Source of the DNA: Fimbriimonas sp.
GTDB taxonomy: Bacteria; Armatimonadota; Fimbriimonadia; Fimbriimonadales; Fimbriimonadaceae
Assembly: GCA_031292555.1 (NCBI GenBank)
Contig: JARLGV010000032.1
Coordinates: 70,651 to 110,926 of the forward strand
Reading direction: 5' to 3'
Length of the DNA stretch: 40,276 nt
Part shown: one piece after another, positions 1 to 8,700 of the stretch
Position numbering within the stretch: position 1 is the stretch's first letter
Layout: every line of letters starts with the position of its first letter
Made by a program: the position numbers and the translations under genes
The notes under the pieces: model-generated
What the model saw: the letters and a program-made list of their open reading frames with translations, nothing else
Databases searched by the model: none
What the model was told of the DNA's origin: nothing

Positions 1-308
1 TGCCATACTTCGTCGCCGTGGCCGCTTGCGAGCGCAGCGTTCTGGGCATCGATCGACGCCAGCATCGAGTTCATGACTCGATACGGAAGCTTGAATACGT
101 CCGAGTTGACCTTCTGAAGCAGATACTCGCCGTCGCCGGCGTGGACGTGATAGGTATGAAGATTAATGTTTCCCTTTCCGGGAAATGGGCCAACTTTGAT
201 CGGGCTGGCAATCCGAAACTGTTCCGCTACCCATTCGATGTCGCTTGTCGAGTAGTCGACGCAGGAACCGATTAGGTGCGGGGGCTTGTCCCTCAATTCG
301 TCAAACAT
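1..308 (-). CDS. Phosphotransferase (N-acetylhexosamine 1-kinase-like), N-terminal part
   Basis: The gene runs off the left edge, so only the first 102 codons are present, read from ATG at 308. The visible protein has a glycine-rich strand (PFPGKGNINLHTYHV, about residues 42-56) followed by GEYLLQKVNSDVFKLPYRVM. This matches the nucleotide-binding start of the aminoglycoside-phosphotransferase-fold kinases related to N-acetylhexosamine 1-kinase, where the pattern is G-x-INDTY-V, then Y-I-LQ-x-IN, VF and P. Those enzymes phosphorylate free sugars at C1 in salvage pathways, which would suit the glycosidase cluster next door. The catalytic Asp and the metal-binding DxD lie beyond the window and cannot be checked. 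It is divergent from the hydrolase at 457 across a 148-bp gap. The family is fairly secure; the substrate is a guess. Confidence 0.62.
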   Translation of the reverse strand, partial: MFDELRDKPPHLIGSCVDYSTSDIEWVAEQFRIASPIKVGPFPGKGNINLHTYHVHAGDGEYLLQKVNSDVFKLPYRVMNSMLASIDAQNAALASGHGDEVW

Positions 309-329
309 TAAATGAAACCTTAGGCATGC

Positions 330-335
330 AGTATA
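330..335 (-). promoter_or_regulatory. Putative -10 box for the kinase-like gene
   Basis: TATACT on the minus strand, 21 nt before the ATG at 308. I see no clear -35 box. Unlike most genes here it would leave a short ordinary leader. Confidence 0.35.
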
Positions 336-443
336 CGCCCCTGGGCATGGGCGATTTGAATGGAGGGGCAAAGGAAGGGCATTTCGGGTCGAATGGCGTC
401 GACTAAGATTGCGACCGACCTCCGTGATTAAGGTCTAGGGCCA

Positions 444-449
444 CATACT
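444..449 (+). promoter_or_regulatory. Putative leaderless -10 box of the GH140-like gene
   Basis: CATACT lies 7 nt before the ATG at 457, the same geometry as several other genes in this window. If used, transcription would start at or next to the start codon. Confidence 0.35.
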
Positions 450-456
450 CTTAGGC

Positions 457-2154
457 ATGGGTTGGCTGAACTCCCGCGTCGCCCTTCAGATGCTCGTTTT
501 GGCGTCGATTTCTCGCCCAATCTATGCGGCGCGCGACCATAGAGAGCAGAATGTGCCCATGGAGCTCGCATTCCATTCGTCAGTCCGGCACGAAGACCCT
601 TTTAGCTCGATTTCGCTTGACGTCGAGTTCGTCGACCCGCACGGATTGACCCATATCGTGCCTGGATTCTGGGCGGGCGGAGATGTTTGGAAGGTGCGTT
701 ACTCATCGGCCGTGCCGGGAATCCATAGATACCGGACGTACTGTAGCGACGCTCTGGACCGAGGATTGACGGGCATAGCCGGTGACCTCGAGGTGAGGCC
801 GTATTGTGGCTCCAATCCCCTGTTCGTGCATGGGCCGGTCAAGGTGGACGCCGATCGACGTCACCTCACATATGCTGACGGCACTCCCTTCTTCTGGCTG
901 GCCGATACCTGGTGGATGGGGTTGGCCAAGCGCCTGGAGTGGCCAGGTGAGTTCAAGGCTTTGACCAAGGATCGAGTAGAGAAGGGCTTCAACGTGGTGC
1001 AGATCGTCGCTGGTCTGTATCCCGACATGTTCGCCTTCGACCCGCGCGGCGCCAACGAGGCCGGCTATCCGTGGAAAGCCGAGTATGCGGAAATCAACCC
1101 CGCCTACTTCGACCACATGGACGAGCGAATTCGCTACCTCGTCGATCAAGGGATTACGCCTTGTATCGTCGGCGCCTGGGGCTACTTCCTGCCGTGGATG
1201 GGCGAGGACAAGATGAAAAGGCACTGGCGCTACCTGATCGCGCGTTACGGTGCGATGCCGGTCGTTTGGTGTGCGGCGGGGGAGGCTAACTTGCCTTGGT
1301 ATCTTTCTAGCGGGTTCCCATATGACGATCGAGAGGTCGTTCACGGCTGGACCGACATCCTGCGCTTCATTCGCGCGACCGATCCGTTTCGGCGTCCCCT
1401 GACAATCCACCCGACCGCTATCAACCGCTATACCGCGCGTCACGCGACCGACGACGAAGCTCTTCTCGACTTCGATATGCTCCAGACACCGCATGGCCAG
1501 CTCGATGCCGCTCATGTTGCCGTGCGGGCCGTTCGGGAGTCGTACGAAGCGTCGCCCAAGATGCCCGTGATCGATGGGGAAGCTGCATACGAGATGCTGA
1601 GCGATTCTCTTCCTACCCAATGGACCCGCGCGATGTTCTGGGTTTGCATGATGAACGGCGCAGCCGGACACACCTATGGCGCCAACGGCATCTGGCAGAA
1701 CAATCGACCCGGTGATCCCCACGGTCGCTCGCCGAACGGACCGGGTTACGGAACATTACCGTCTCAGGAGGCAATGCACTTGCCGGGCTCGAGCCAGCTT
1801 GCGATGGGGAAGAGGCTGTTCGAGCGGTTCGAATGGCAGAAGTTCAAGCCGCATCCCGAATGGGCGGTCTATGCCTCCAAGGCAAGTCAAACCTTCGATC
1901 CCGGCGACTACGACCAACCTCAATCCACCGGCATACCGGGCCAAGTTCGTCTGACCTACTGCCTCAAACCAGAATCCGTAGTCCTTCGCTGCCTGGACCC
2001 AAGCACCGCCTATCGGCTAGAGTTCTTCGATCCAGTCACTGGCCATACGACCCCGCTCGGTGAGGGAACCCAAAAGTCGGACCCAACTGGCGCCCTGTCC
2101 TGCGCCCCTCCCAAGAGCCTGACTCACGACTGGCTACTCATCTGCCACAGCTGA
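457..2154 (+). CDS. Apiosidase-like glycoside hydrolase (DUF5060 + DUF4038 / GH140-like), exported
   Basis: A 565-residue protein with a short N-terminal hydrophobic stretch (about residues 8-24, ending IYAA) that could be a signal peptide. Residues 35-115 resemble the DUF5060 beta-sandwich (PGFWAGGDVWKVRYSSAVPG). Residues 135-400 resemble the DUF4038 (apiosidase-like) TIM barrel, with GTPFFWLADTWW and KGFNVVQIV. Likely catalytic carboxylates are E276 (WCAAGE) and E375 (PVIDGEAAYE). The C-terminal ~90 residues look like a small beta domain. GH140 enzymes remove apiose from rhamnogalacturonan-II, but DUF4038 proteins also act on other glycans, so the substrate is inferred. The GH51 and GH5 neighbours support a role in plant cell-wall breakdown. 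The start has no Shine-Dalgarno but a -10-like box close by. Confidence 0.8.
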   Translation: MGWLNSRVALQMLVLASISRPIYAARDHREQNVPMELAFHSSVRHEDPFSSISLDVEFVDPHGLTHIVPGFWAGGDVWKVRYSSAVPGIHRYRTYCSDALDRGLTGIAGDLEVRPYCGSNPLFVHGPVKVDADRRHLTYADGTPFFWLADTWWMGLAKRLEWPGEFKALTKDRVEKGFNVVQIVAGLYPDMFAFDPRGANEAGYPWKAEYAEINPAYFDHMDERIRYLVDQGITPCIVGAWGYFLPWMGEDKMKRHWRYLIARYGAMPVVWCAAGEANLPWYLSSGFPYDDREVVHGWTDILRFIRATDPFRRPLTIHPTAINRYTARHATDDEALLDFDMLQTPHGQLDAAHVAVRAVRESYEASPKMPVIDGEAAYEMLSDSLPTQWTRAMFWVCMMNGAAGHTYGANGIWQNNRPGDPHGRSPNGPGYGTLPSQEAMHLPGSSQLAMGKRLFERFEWQKFKPHPEWAVYASKASQTFDPGDYDQPQSTGIPGQVRLTYCLKPESVVLRCLDPSTAYRLEFFDPVTGHTTPLGEGTQKSDPTGALSCAPPKSLTHDWLLICHS

Positions 2155-2243
2155 TAAAGCCAAGGAGCGCGGGCTTCAGTCCCGAGCCTCTCTGGCACCA
2201 CCCAATCCTAGTAGTCCACAAAACCTCGACTGACCCACCGTTG

Positions 2244-2261
2244 CAGGGCCTGGCGGCCCTG
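2244..2261. terminator. Hairpin between convergent glycosidase genes
   Basis: A perfect 7-bp stem (CAGGGCC/GGCCCTG) with a TGGC loop lies between the stop codons at 2154 and 2336. There is no T-run on either strand, so termination is only a suggestion from position. The rest of the 181-bp gap shows nothing else convincing. Confidence 0.35.
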
Positions 2262-2335
2262 CCGCCTGCGCCGAAACGTAGCCGGATTTGCCACCTGACC
2301 AATCGCCCACCTGTCGAACGTGGACCGGTCCTGGC

Positions 2336-4639
2336 CTACCCCTTTACCCTCCACCTCAACGCCGTTAAAGTAAGTGGCTCGAATCGGTATTCGAACTTCG
2401 CGCCGCCGGCATGGAATCGGCTCGCGACAGGAGCGATCCGCTCCGGCTCGGCGAATGAGTTGACCGCGTCTGGTTCCCCTGCCTTCTTCGAATCGCCAAG
2501 TGTCCAGACTTCGACGTCTTGGGCGTCGGATCCGAATTCCGATAGATCGAGGCTCCTTGTCAACGCACTCTCAGTTTGATTGACGAAGAACAGGGTCAGC
2601 CACTTGCCGTCCTCCGAAAGCGTCGCGCTGGTGTCGGGGGCGACATCGATCGGCAGTTCCGATTCGATCTTCAGTGGCCGAGTGCCGGCCAGGTTAGCGT
2701 AGAGAAACTGAGCGTAGTAGGTCGGCGTCAAGTAAAGCCCGGAACGATTGGTCTGAATGATGCCCGAGCAAAAACTGTTCGTCAGGTTCGAGCGATTGGC
2801 GATTTCGACCAAGTCAGCCTCGCGATGCATCAAGTTCTGGTATCGAGAGCAGGCCAATGCGTTATCCAACGACCAAAGCATTGCCCGGGGCAGTCCCGCG
2901 TCGCCGGCGGTCGTATTCCACTCGGTTACGCCGATCTTCAGTGCTTTGCCACCTCCGTTCTCTTGGATCAACTTCCGCGTGTCCTCTAACTCCTGCCGCG
3001 AGCCTGACAGGTCGGCGACGTTGTACTGGTGAGGGCTCACGTACGACACGTATGGCGCCGCCAACTTGACGAGTTCGGCGCTCGGGAAACTCGTAAGCAG
3101 CTGAGCCTTGGGGTCGACCTCCAAGATCGCTTTGGCGAATTCGGGAACCGCCTTCCAATACTCCTCGCCCCACCGCTCGTTTCCGATCTGCCAGTACTTG
3201 ATGCCGTAAGGCTTTGGATGGCCGTTCTTCGCCCGAAGCGCTCCCATGGGGGAATCGACCGGACCGTTGAAGTACTCGACCTCCCTTGCCGCGTCGGCGG
3301 GAGATTTCTTCTCGTACCGAAGGCAGATAAGTGGCTCCGCCTTGACCGCTTGAATGAGTTGGACTACCTCTTCCAGGCCCGCACCGGTCGGCTGAAGTCC
3401 ACCCCATGCGCGGAACGGAACACGCTTGTCAGGATCACCGATGGTGTCTGACCACTCGAACGTGCCGAGATTGGCGTCGTCGAGAACGCTGCCACCGACC
3501 CGGATAACTCCTGGCTTTATCGCCGTGAGAACCTTGACAACGTCCTTTCGCCACCCACCGACCGTGTCCTCCGGCATCAGCGAGGCGTTGTCCAACCAGA
3601 AGCTGCCGTTTCCCCTAAAGGTGATCGAAATCGTAGCGTTTGCATCTGTCGCAGATGGCGTGAGTACTGCCGAAACCTTGGTCCACGTATCGGTGACGGG
3701 CAGCTTTGCCTCCGCAAAGCCGACCTGGTTATGGAACAAGCGAACCGTCATCGTCGCTCCAGGAACGCCCTTGACGTATACCGAGAACTTGCACGCCTTT
3801 CCCTTGTTAAGCGACAGTCCGTCCTGCGCGATTCCCGCGCTCGAAGGAGCCCCGTCCCCGAGAAGAATGTGCTTGCTGGACGTTCCGCTGATGCACGTTG
3901 AAGTGTCCTGATCCACCTTGAGTCGTGTTACCTGACCGAATGGATACCAGCCCTTCTCCTTGAAATCGGTCTCGACCGTGAATTTGAACTTGTATGGAGA
4001 AAGTCCCTCGAAGCTGCCGTCGTAAAGCTTTTCTGCCCACATACTTGGCACCAGATCGCACAAGTATTCGATGAATTGCCCGTACTGCATAGGATTGATG
4101 CGTCCAGGGCATTGCGGTTCGCGAGTGATTTTCATAGGAATGTTCTCCGACTTCAGTTCCTCAAGTTTGATTCCGGAGAACCAGGCTGTTCCAGTTCCTC
4201 GGCCCCATCCGAACATGAAAAGTGCCACGTGAGCTATCCCCGAGCTAGGGGCAACGAAGTAGGCAGATTCATGTACCCAGTCAGTGTCACCGGAGTGATT
4301 GTGGCCACTCGACAAAATCCGGCCGTTCTCCTGAACCTGAATCGTGCCGACAACTGGCGCCCCATGTGGATCAAGATCCTTGGTCTTCACCCAGCCGGTA
4401 AGACGATACACGGCTCCCGGGTGAACCTTGACGTCCTGACCGAACGCGGTGTCCGTCACAGCGGCGGATGTAACTTTGAGGGATGGTGACGATCCGTGCC
4501 TGATAACGCTATCGATCGCTACGGTGGGGTCGGCGCCATAGGTCGCGCGCATCCAACCGTCCATCCCGGAAGAGAAATCGCCGTTCAGGATGTCTCCTGT
4601 CTGAAGTGCCAGAGCTGCCAAGACCGTAATCCCGATCAT
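2336..4639 (-). CDS. Alpha-L-arabinofuranosidase, GH51 family, with carbohydrate-binding modules
   Basis: A 767-residue secreted enzyme predicted to release terminal arabinofuranose from arabinan or arabinoxylan. Order: signal-like N-terminus; a CBM_4_9-like beta-sandwich (about 15-160, ILNGDFSSGMDGW); the GH51 entry motif YGQFIEYLCDLVP (about 186-198); a second inserted binding module (about 225-355); the (beta/alpha)8 core with acid/base E488 in YWQIGNERWGEEYW and nucleophile E573 in IGVTEWN; and a C-terminal beta-sandwich. Both catalytic Glu are present. I chose ATG at 4639 over GTG at 4645: a TAACAT box stands 7 nt before the ATG but only 1 nt before the GTG. It is larger than bare GH51 enzymes (~500 residues) because of the two modules. 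Neighbouring GH140-like and GH5 genes point to joint glycan degradation. Confidence 0.9.
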   Translation of the reverse strand: MIGITVLAALALQTGDILNGDFSSGMDGWMRATYGADPTVAIDSVIRHGSSPSLKVTSAAVTDTAFGQDVKVHPGAVYRLTGWVKTKDLDPHGAPVVGTIQVQENGRILSSGHNHSGDTDWVHESAYFVAPSSGIAHVALFMFGWGRGTGTAWFSGIKLEELKSENIPMKITREPQCPGRINPMQYGQFIEYLCDLVPSMWAEKLYDGSFEGLSPYKFKFTVETDFKEKGWYPFGQVTRLKVDQDTSTCISGTSSKHILLGDGAPSSAGIAQDGLSLNKGKACKFSVYVKGVPGATMTVRLFHNQVGFAEAKLPVTDTWTKVSAVLTPSATDANATISITFRGNGSFWLDNASLMPEDTVGGWRKDVVKVLTAIKPGVIRVGGSVLDDANLGTFEWSDTIGDPDKRVPFRAWGGLQPTGAGLEEVVQLIQAVKAEPLICLRYEKKSPADAAREVEYFNGPVDSPMGALRAKNGHPKPYGIKYWQIGNERWGEEYWKAVPEFAKAILEVDPKAQLLTSFPSAELVKLAAPYVSYVSPHQYNVADLSGSRQELEDTRKLIQENGGGKALKIGVTEWNTTAGDAGLPRAMLWSLDNALACSRYQNLMHREADLVEIANRSNLTNSFCSGIIQTNRSGLYLTPTYYAQFLYANLAGTRPLKIESELPIDVAPDTSATLSEDGKWLTLFFVNQTESALTRSLDLSEFGSDAQDVEVWTLGDSKKAGEPDAVNSFAEPERIAPVASRFHAGGAKFEYRFEPLTLTALRWRVKG

Positions 4640-4646
4640 GGGCACG

Positions 4647-4652
4647 ATGTTA
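4647..4652 (-). promoter_or_regulatory. Putative leaderless -10 box of the GH51 gene
   Basis: TAACAT on the minus strand, 7 nt before the ATG at 4639. It decides the start choice for the arabinofuranosidase. No Shine-Dalgarno is visible. Confidence 0.4.
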
Positions 4653-4856
4653 CACCTACCGGCAATCGAAGGGAAGCGTCAAATGTCACCTCAATTCGGA
4701 CATTTCTTTGGAATCTGGCCTCAATCGAGGGCTCAATTAACGAAAGTCCGCAAATCCTGAAGTGCCGAGATCAGAGGAGCCACGAAGCAGTGAATCTCGA
4801 TCTCAACCGCCGAGTCGACCTTCGAAAGACTACTCCAACTAAACGGCCAGGACTGC

Positions 4857-4862
4857 TATAGT
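4857..4862 (+). promoter_or_regulatory. Putative leaderless -10 box of the GH5 gene
   Basis: TATAGT ends 6 nt before the ATG at 4869, leaving no space for a ribosome-binding site. A recognisable -35 box is missing. Confidence 0.45.
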
Positions 4863-4868
4863 GGTCAC

Positions 4869-5972
4869 ATGACAGCGTTGGTTTACGCGTTTACATTGTT
4901 GTTGACGGCTTCAAACGCCCGCTTCGATTCAAGAGTCCCGGCAACCCGGTTGGCCCACCTCCAGACTGGGACAAACGTGTGTCTTTGGTTTCGCGGACGC
5001 CCCAGGAACGATGACGGGTACGCGAGCTACGTGACTGACGCGGAGATGGACACGATGCGGCGGATGGGCTTGAGGCACGTGCGCCTGTGCATCGCGCCCA
5101 GAACGGTAATGGATCCAACGACCGGTGTTCCCAAGGAGAAGGAGTTCGGCTTCGTCGAGAACGCGATCAGTCGGTTCCTGAGCCATGGTCTCGCGGTAGT
5201 TGTGGATATGCACAACGAAAACCGCCGGGATGAAGCAGATCCGGCTTGGCAAGATCGGTTCAACACATTTTGGAAGGAGGCAGCCCACCGGTTAAGCACA
5301 ACCGATCCAGAACGTGTCTTTCTTGAGATCGTCAACGAACCGGTCTTCGAAGGTCACCCTCAAGACTGGTTCCCGATTCAACAACGGTTGGCCGCCACTA
5401 TTCGAGAGCAGGCGCCGAAGCACACGATCGTCGCAACCGGTCCAAACTGGAGCAACATTAACGGGGGATTGCTTCTTCTGACTCCGCTAGCCGATAGAAA
5501 CGTAGTCTACACATTCCATTGTTACGATCCTCACACCTTCACCCACCAAGGTGCGATGTGGTCCGCCCGTGCCGAGCACCCGTTGCGTAAGGTCCCCTAT
5601 CCCTCGACTCCAGAGCTAATTGCTCCACTTCTAGATGGTCTGCCCGAAGACGCCAAATCCGCGCTCAAGTCCTATGGCGACGACCGCTGGGATCGAAGGA
5701 AGATGGTGGAGAACTTCCAGCAGGCGATCGATTGGGGCAAGCGCTACCGGGTTCCGCTCTACTGCGGAGAGTTCGGAGTCTATCCGATGTATTCGCTTCC
5801 CGAACACCGTGCGAACTGGTTCCGAGACTTCGGTGGAGTGCTTCGTCAATTCCACATCGGGTGGTCCTCCTGGGGCTGGGACGACGCTTTCGGTCTGAAT
5901 CGCAAGAAGGACGGCGACAAACTCACCGTCGATCCAATCGTCGTCAAGTCCCTTGGCCTCAAACCGCCCTAG
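4869..5972 (+). CDS. Glycoside hydrolase family 5 (cellulase/mannanase-like), exported
   Basis: A 367-residue GH5 enzyme. A short signal-like N-terminus (residues 1-17) precedes the barrel. Typical GH5 landmarks are RRMGLRHVRLCI (about 64-75), VVVDMHNENR (about 110-119), acid/base E157 in FLEIVNEPVF, the HCYDPHTFTHQG segment (about 217-228) and nucleophile E301 in YCGEFGVY, followed by WSSWGWDD near the C-terminus. All catalytic landmarks are present and the length is usual for a single-domain GH5. The family covers endoglucanases, mannanases and others; the subfamily cannot be fixed by eye. It is divergent from the GH51 gene, 229 bp apart, and probably works on the same type of plant glycan. 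Confidence 0.88.
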   Translation: MTALVYAFTLLLTASNARFDSRVPATRLAHLQTGTNVCLWFRGRPRNDDGYASYVTDAEMDTMRRMGLRHVRLCIAPRTVMDPTTGVPKEKEFGFVENAISRFLSHGLAVVVDMHNENRRDEADPAWQDRFNTFWKEAAHRLSTTDPERVFLEIVNEPVFEGHPQDWFPIQQRLAATIREQAPKHTIVATGPNWSNINGGLLLLTPLADRNVVYTFHCYDPHTFTHQGAMWSARAEHPLRKVPYPSTPELIAPLLDGLPEDAKSALKSYGDDRWDRRKMVENFQQAIDWGKRYRVPLYCGEFGVYPMYSLPEHRANWFRDFGGVLRQFHIGWSSWGWDDAFGLNRKKDGDKLTVDPIVVKSLGLKPP

Positions 5973-6283
5973 GGCAGGCACTAAAGTGGGCGGACCCTAG
6001 TCGGCCGAAGTGTTACGGGCTTCTGCCCGTCCCTCGCTGATCGAGGAAGGAGTCGAAGCGGTTAGGAAACGGCCCTGGGGAATTGCGTACCTGGCCCTAA
6101 CTCCGTCTATGACAGTCCACGGTAGCAACACGGCATTCGCTCTATGCGAAATCCTGCCACGGATCGTGGGCAAGAAGAGCCGGTATTACGCCTTGGGAAC
6201 CACTTTCTGGGGCGGGCTGAAGTCCACCTTCCTTAGGCAAACTGCGCTCCTCGCAACCCGCAAACAAGATATGCTCCAAAGCG
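5973..6283 (+). other. Intergenic region with one small hairpin
   Basis: 311 bp without a convincing gene. At 6015-6030 a perfect 6-bp stem (ACGGGC/GCCCGT, loop TTCT) could help end the GH5 transcript, though it has no T-run. A 110-residue open frame beginning at 6010 overlaps the next gene out of frame and has no family-like pattern, so I do not call it. Confidence 0.4.
6270..6275 (+). promoter_or_regulatory. Putative leaderless -10 box of the oxidoreductase gene
   Basis: TATGCT ends 8 nt before the ATG at 6284. No clear Shine-Dalgarno or -35 box is seen. Confidence 0.4.
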
Positions 6284-7429
6284 ATGAAGATCGCGATTGT
6301 CGGCGTTGGGAGCTTCGCCCAGTGCTTTATCCCCTTGTATAAGGCTCACCCCCTGGTTTCGAAGGTCGTCCTTGCCGATTTGGACCCTGAGAAACTGGAA
6401 GAGAACAGGCAAAAGCACGGCATCCAGGAGACTTACGGATCGCTGGAAGATGTCCTTGCGTCAGATGTCGACGCGGTCGCCCTAATTACCCAGAATTGGA
6501 TGCACGGTCCTCAGGCTGTGCAGGCCCTCAAGGCAGGGAAGGCGGTGTATTCGGCGGTGCCAGCCGGTATCACCGTTCAGGAAGTCGAAGATATTGTCCG
6601 AACTGTCGAGGCGACCGGTCAAATCTACATGATCGGGGAGACGAGCTACTACTATCCTGGCGCGATTTACTGCCGTCGACGCTTCGCGGAGGGCGGGTTC
6701 GGCCAAGTCGTTTACAGCGAGGGCGAGTACTACCATGATTGGGATCACGGGCTCTATGAAGTCATGAAGGCCCGCGCTGGGGATCGGTGGAGGGAAGAAG
6801 GTGGCATGCCTCCCATGCACTATCCAACTCATTCCACCGGCGGCATCTTGTCAATCCTCGGCACCTACGCCACCCATGTCTCCTGCCAAGGTTTCGTCGA
6901 TCATGACGAAGACGGCATCTATGCCCCGGGGGCAAACGCCTACGACAACCCGTTTTCCAACCAGTCAGGTCTCTTCAAGATGGCCGACGGCAGCATGATG
7001 CGTGTCAATGAGTTTAGGAGAATTGGCAGCCCAGGCGCCGAAAGAATGTCGATGTTCGGAACCGAAGGGTGCTACCACAACACGCATGCGGGCCAGGTCT
7101 GGACCGACAAGAACACGGTGACTCGGCTGGAAGACATCCTTTCCTGCGCAGATCGGAGCTTCGGCGATTTGGAGAACCCGTTCGCCGACATGTCGCAGGT
7201 CCACGAAATAGAACGGCTTCCGAAGGAGTTCGCCGGCTTGCCTAACGGGCACCAAGGATCGCACCAATTCCTCGTCGACGACTTCGTGAAGGCGGTCATC
7301 GAAAAGAAGCACCCACCCAACAGCGTTTGGCAGGCGGCACGATACCTCGTACCCGGATTGGTCGCCCATCAGTCCGCAATGCGGGGCGGGGAATTGCTGC
7401 CCGTTCCGGATTTCGGATCGGGCAGCTAA
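6284..7429 (+). CDS. Gfo/Idh/MocA-family oxidoreductase
   Basis: A 381-residue cytoplasmic NAD(P)-dependent sugar or polyol dehydrogenase-like protein. The N-terminal Rossmann fold shows G7-V-G9-x-x-A12, with an acidic residue ending strand 2 (VVLADLD, about 29-35). Most family members carry an EKP motif at the end of the nucleotide-binding domain, with Lys in catalysis. Here the corresponding stretch reads VYSAVPAG (about 87-94), so that Lys is missing. Related subgroups with altered motifs exist, so activity is not ruled out but may differ. The C-terminal alpha/beta domain (about 120-370) is complete. The position beside three glycosidases suggests processing of a released sugar. It is convergent with the YVTN-like gene, with 7 bp between the stops. 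Confidence 0.85.
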   Translation: MKIAIVGVGSFAQCFIPLYKAHPLVSKVVLADLDPEKLEENRQKHGIQETYGSLEDVLASDVDAVALITQNWMHGPQAVQALKAGKAVYSAVPAGITVQEVEDIVRTVEATGQIYMIGETSYYYPGAIYCRRRFAEGGFGQVVYSEGEYYHDWDHGLYEVMKARAGDRWREEGGMPPMHYPTHSTGGILSILGTYATHVSCQGFVDHDEDGIYAPGANAYDNPFSNQSGLFKMADGSMMRVNEFRRIGSPGAERMSMFGTEGCYHNTHAGQVWTDKNTVTRLEDILSCADRSFGDLENPFADMSQVHEIERLPKEFAGLPNGHQGSHQFLVDDFVKAVIEKKHPPNSVWQAARYLVPGLVAHQSAMRGGELLPVPDFGSGS

Positions 7430-7436
7430 GCAACGG

Positions 7437-8474
7437 CTACTTGCCGACGACGACGATCGAGAACGAGCCAGGAATCATGGCGCGTCGTTGACGTCCTCCG
7501 GCAGGAGCGTCACCAGTCGGAGCCGCATACTCGGCGGCGATCAGGTAGACCTTGCCGGTCTTGGGGTCCAGGGTGCATGTTTTGGCGCCGGTCATCGTCT
7601 TGACCTCCTGCTCGACTTCGAAAGTCGTCGGGCTGGTCTCCTTGACGATTGTTAACGTGCCGTTCCCGTGCGAACTGAACGCTTCCTTGGTTTTGGCGTT
7701 GAATACCACACCGTCCGAACCGCCTGCGAGCGGAACGTCCGCAAGGTATTTGCCAGTCCTGGAGTCAAGCATGACCATCACCTGCGGTTCTCGGCAGGCG
7801 ACGAAGAGCACGTGATTCTTGATGTCCAGACCCAGGCCTGCACAGCCGTCGCCTTTGCCATTGAGGGAATAGGTCGTCTCGAGCTTCATCGCCTTGGCAT
7901 CGATAACGCCGACTGCGCCCTTGTCCTCCAGGTCCACATAGATATGGCCCTTTCCGTCCGACTGAGCCTGCTCGGGCGCTCCGCCGAGATCGATCGTGCC
8001 GAGAACGTTTCCCGTTGCGGCGTCGATGACGGTTGCATTCGGCGCCCCGTGACTAAAGATGTAGATTCGGTGGTTGAAGGCATCGCATAGGATTCCGTCA
8101 GGACCACCGTCGACGTCGATCGTCTTGATCGGCTGGTTGGTCTTGGTGTCCCACATGGCAACCGGCTTACTTGAAGCAAATCCATGATGCGACTTCGGAT
8201 CCACTGCAACGCCGTGGGCGCTGGCTTTGGGGATCTCGGTGATCGCGGCGAGCGTGTCGAGATCGAATACCGACACGCGGGGGTTCTGTCGGCTCCGGGC
8301 GATGTATAGTCTTCGTCCGTCTGGGTCGGCATAGACGTAGTCGAAGCCACCGTCGCCTCCGACTTTGGCGGTTTGTAGTATATGGTAGGGTCCGTCGGCA
8401 GGGGCCATCCGGCTGGTTGCCGCGTTCGCGCAGACTGCGAGACCGGCAAGAAGTGAAAGGGTTATCACGCGCAT
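7437..8474 (-). CDS. Secreted YVTN/YncE-like beta-propeller protein
   Basis: A 345-residue protein with a clear signal peptide (MRVITLSLLAGLAVCANA, residues 1-18) and repeated propeller strands such as FDYVYADPDGRRLYIARS, VSVFDLDTL, KTNQPIKTIDVDGGPDG, NHRIYIFSHG and DAATGNVLGTIDLGG. These fit a 7-bladed YVTN/YncE-like fold. Such proteins are periplasmic or secreted and their molecular role is usually unknown. The frame stays open to 8756, but that upstream part would overlap the divergent gene at 8701 and lacks sense. ATG at 8474 has a GGAG Shine-Dalgarno 9 nt before it and is followed at once by the signal peptide, so I chose it. Confidence 0.8.
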   Translation of the reverse strand: MRVITLSLLAGLAVCANAATSRMAPADGPYHILQTAKVGGDGGFDYVYADPDGRRLYIARSRQNPRVSVFDLDTLAAITEIPKASAHGVAVDPKSHHGFASSKPVAMWDTKTNQPIKTIDVDGGPDGILCDAFNHRIYIFSHGAPNATVIDAATGNVLGTIDLGGAPEQAQSDGKGHIYVDLEDKGAVGVIDAKAMKLETTYSLNGKGDGCAGLGLDIKNHVLFVACREPQVMVMLDSRTGKYLADVPLAGGSDGVVFNAKTKEAFSSHGNGTLTIVKETSPTTFEVEQEVKTMTGAKTCTLDPKTGKVYLIAAEYAAPTGDAPAGGRQRRAMIPGSFSIVVVGK

Positions 8475-8700
8475 GAAGTCATTCTCCGGCATGAACTCTA
8501 TCACGCAATCAGTCGGCATTAGGTTAAAACATTGGCGGATTCGCCATAGCAGGCTGATTTGCGGGTGTGGCTTGCGAGCGATCGGCCCAGGCACGAGTTT
8601 TTCCGTTGATACGCACTTCTCGCAAAACCGGCACAGTATAAGGTGACGCCAGGTTAAATGGTGAGGAAGAGAGTCACGCCAGACCACCGACCGACGGACC

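Noticed and set aside
703-1722. Long open frame on the minus strand opposite the GH140-like gene
   Set aside because: It lies wholly inside a gene with clear catalytic motifs, and its own text is low in family-like pattern; a shadow of GC-rich codons.
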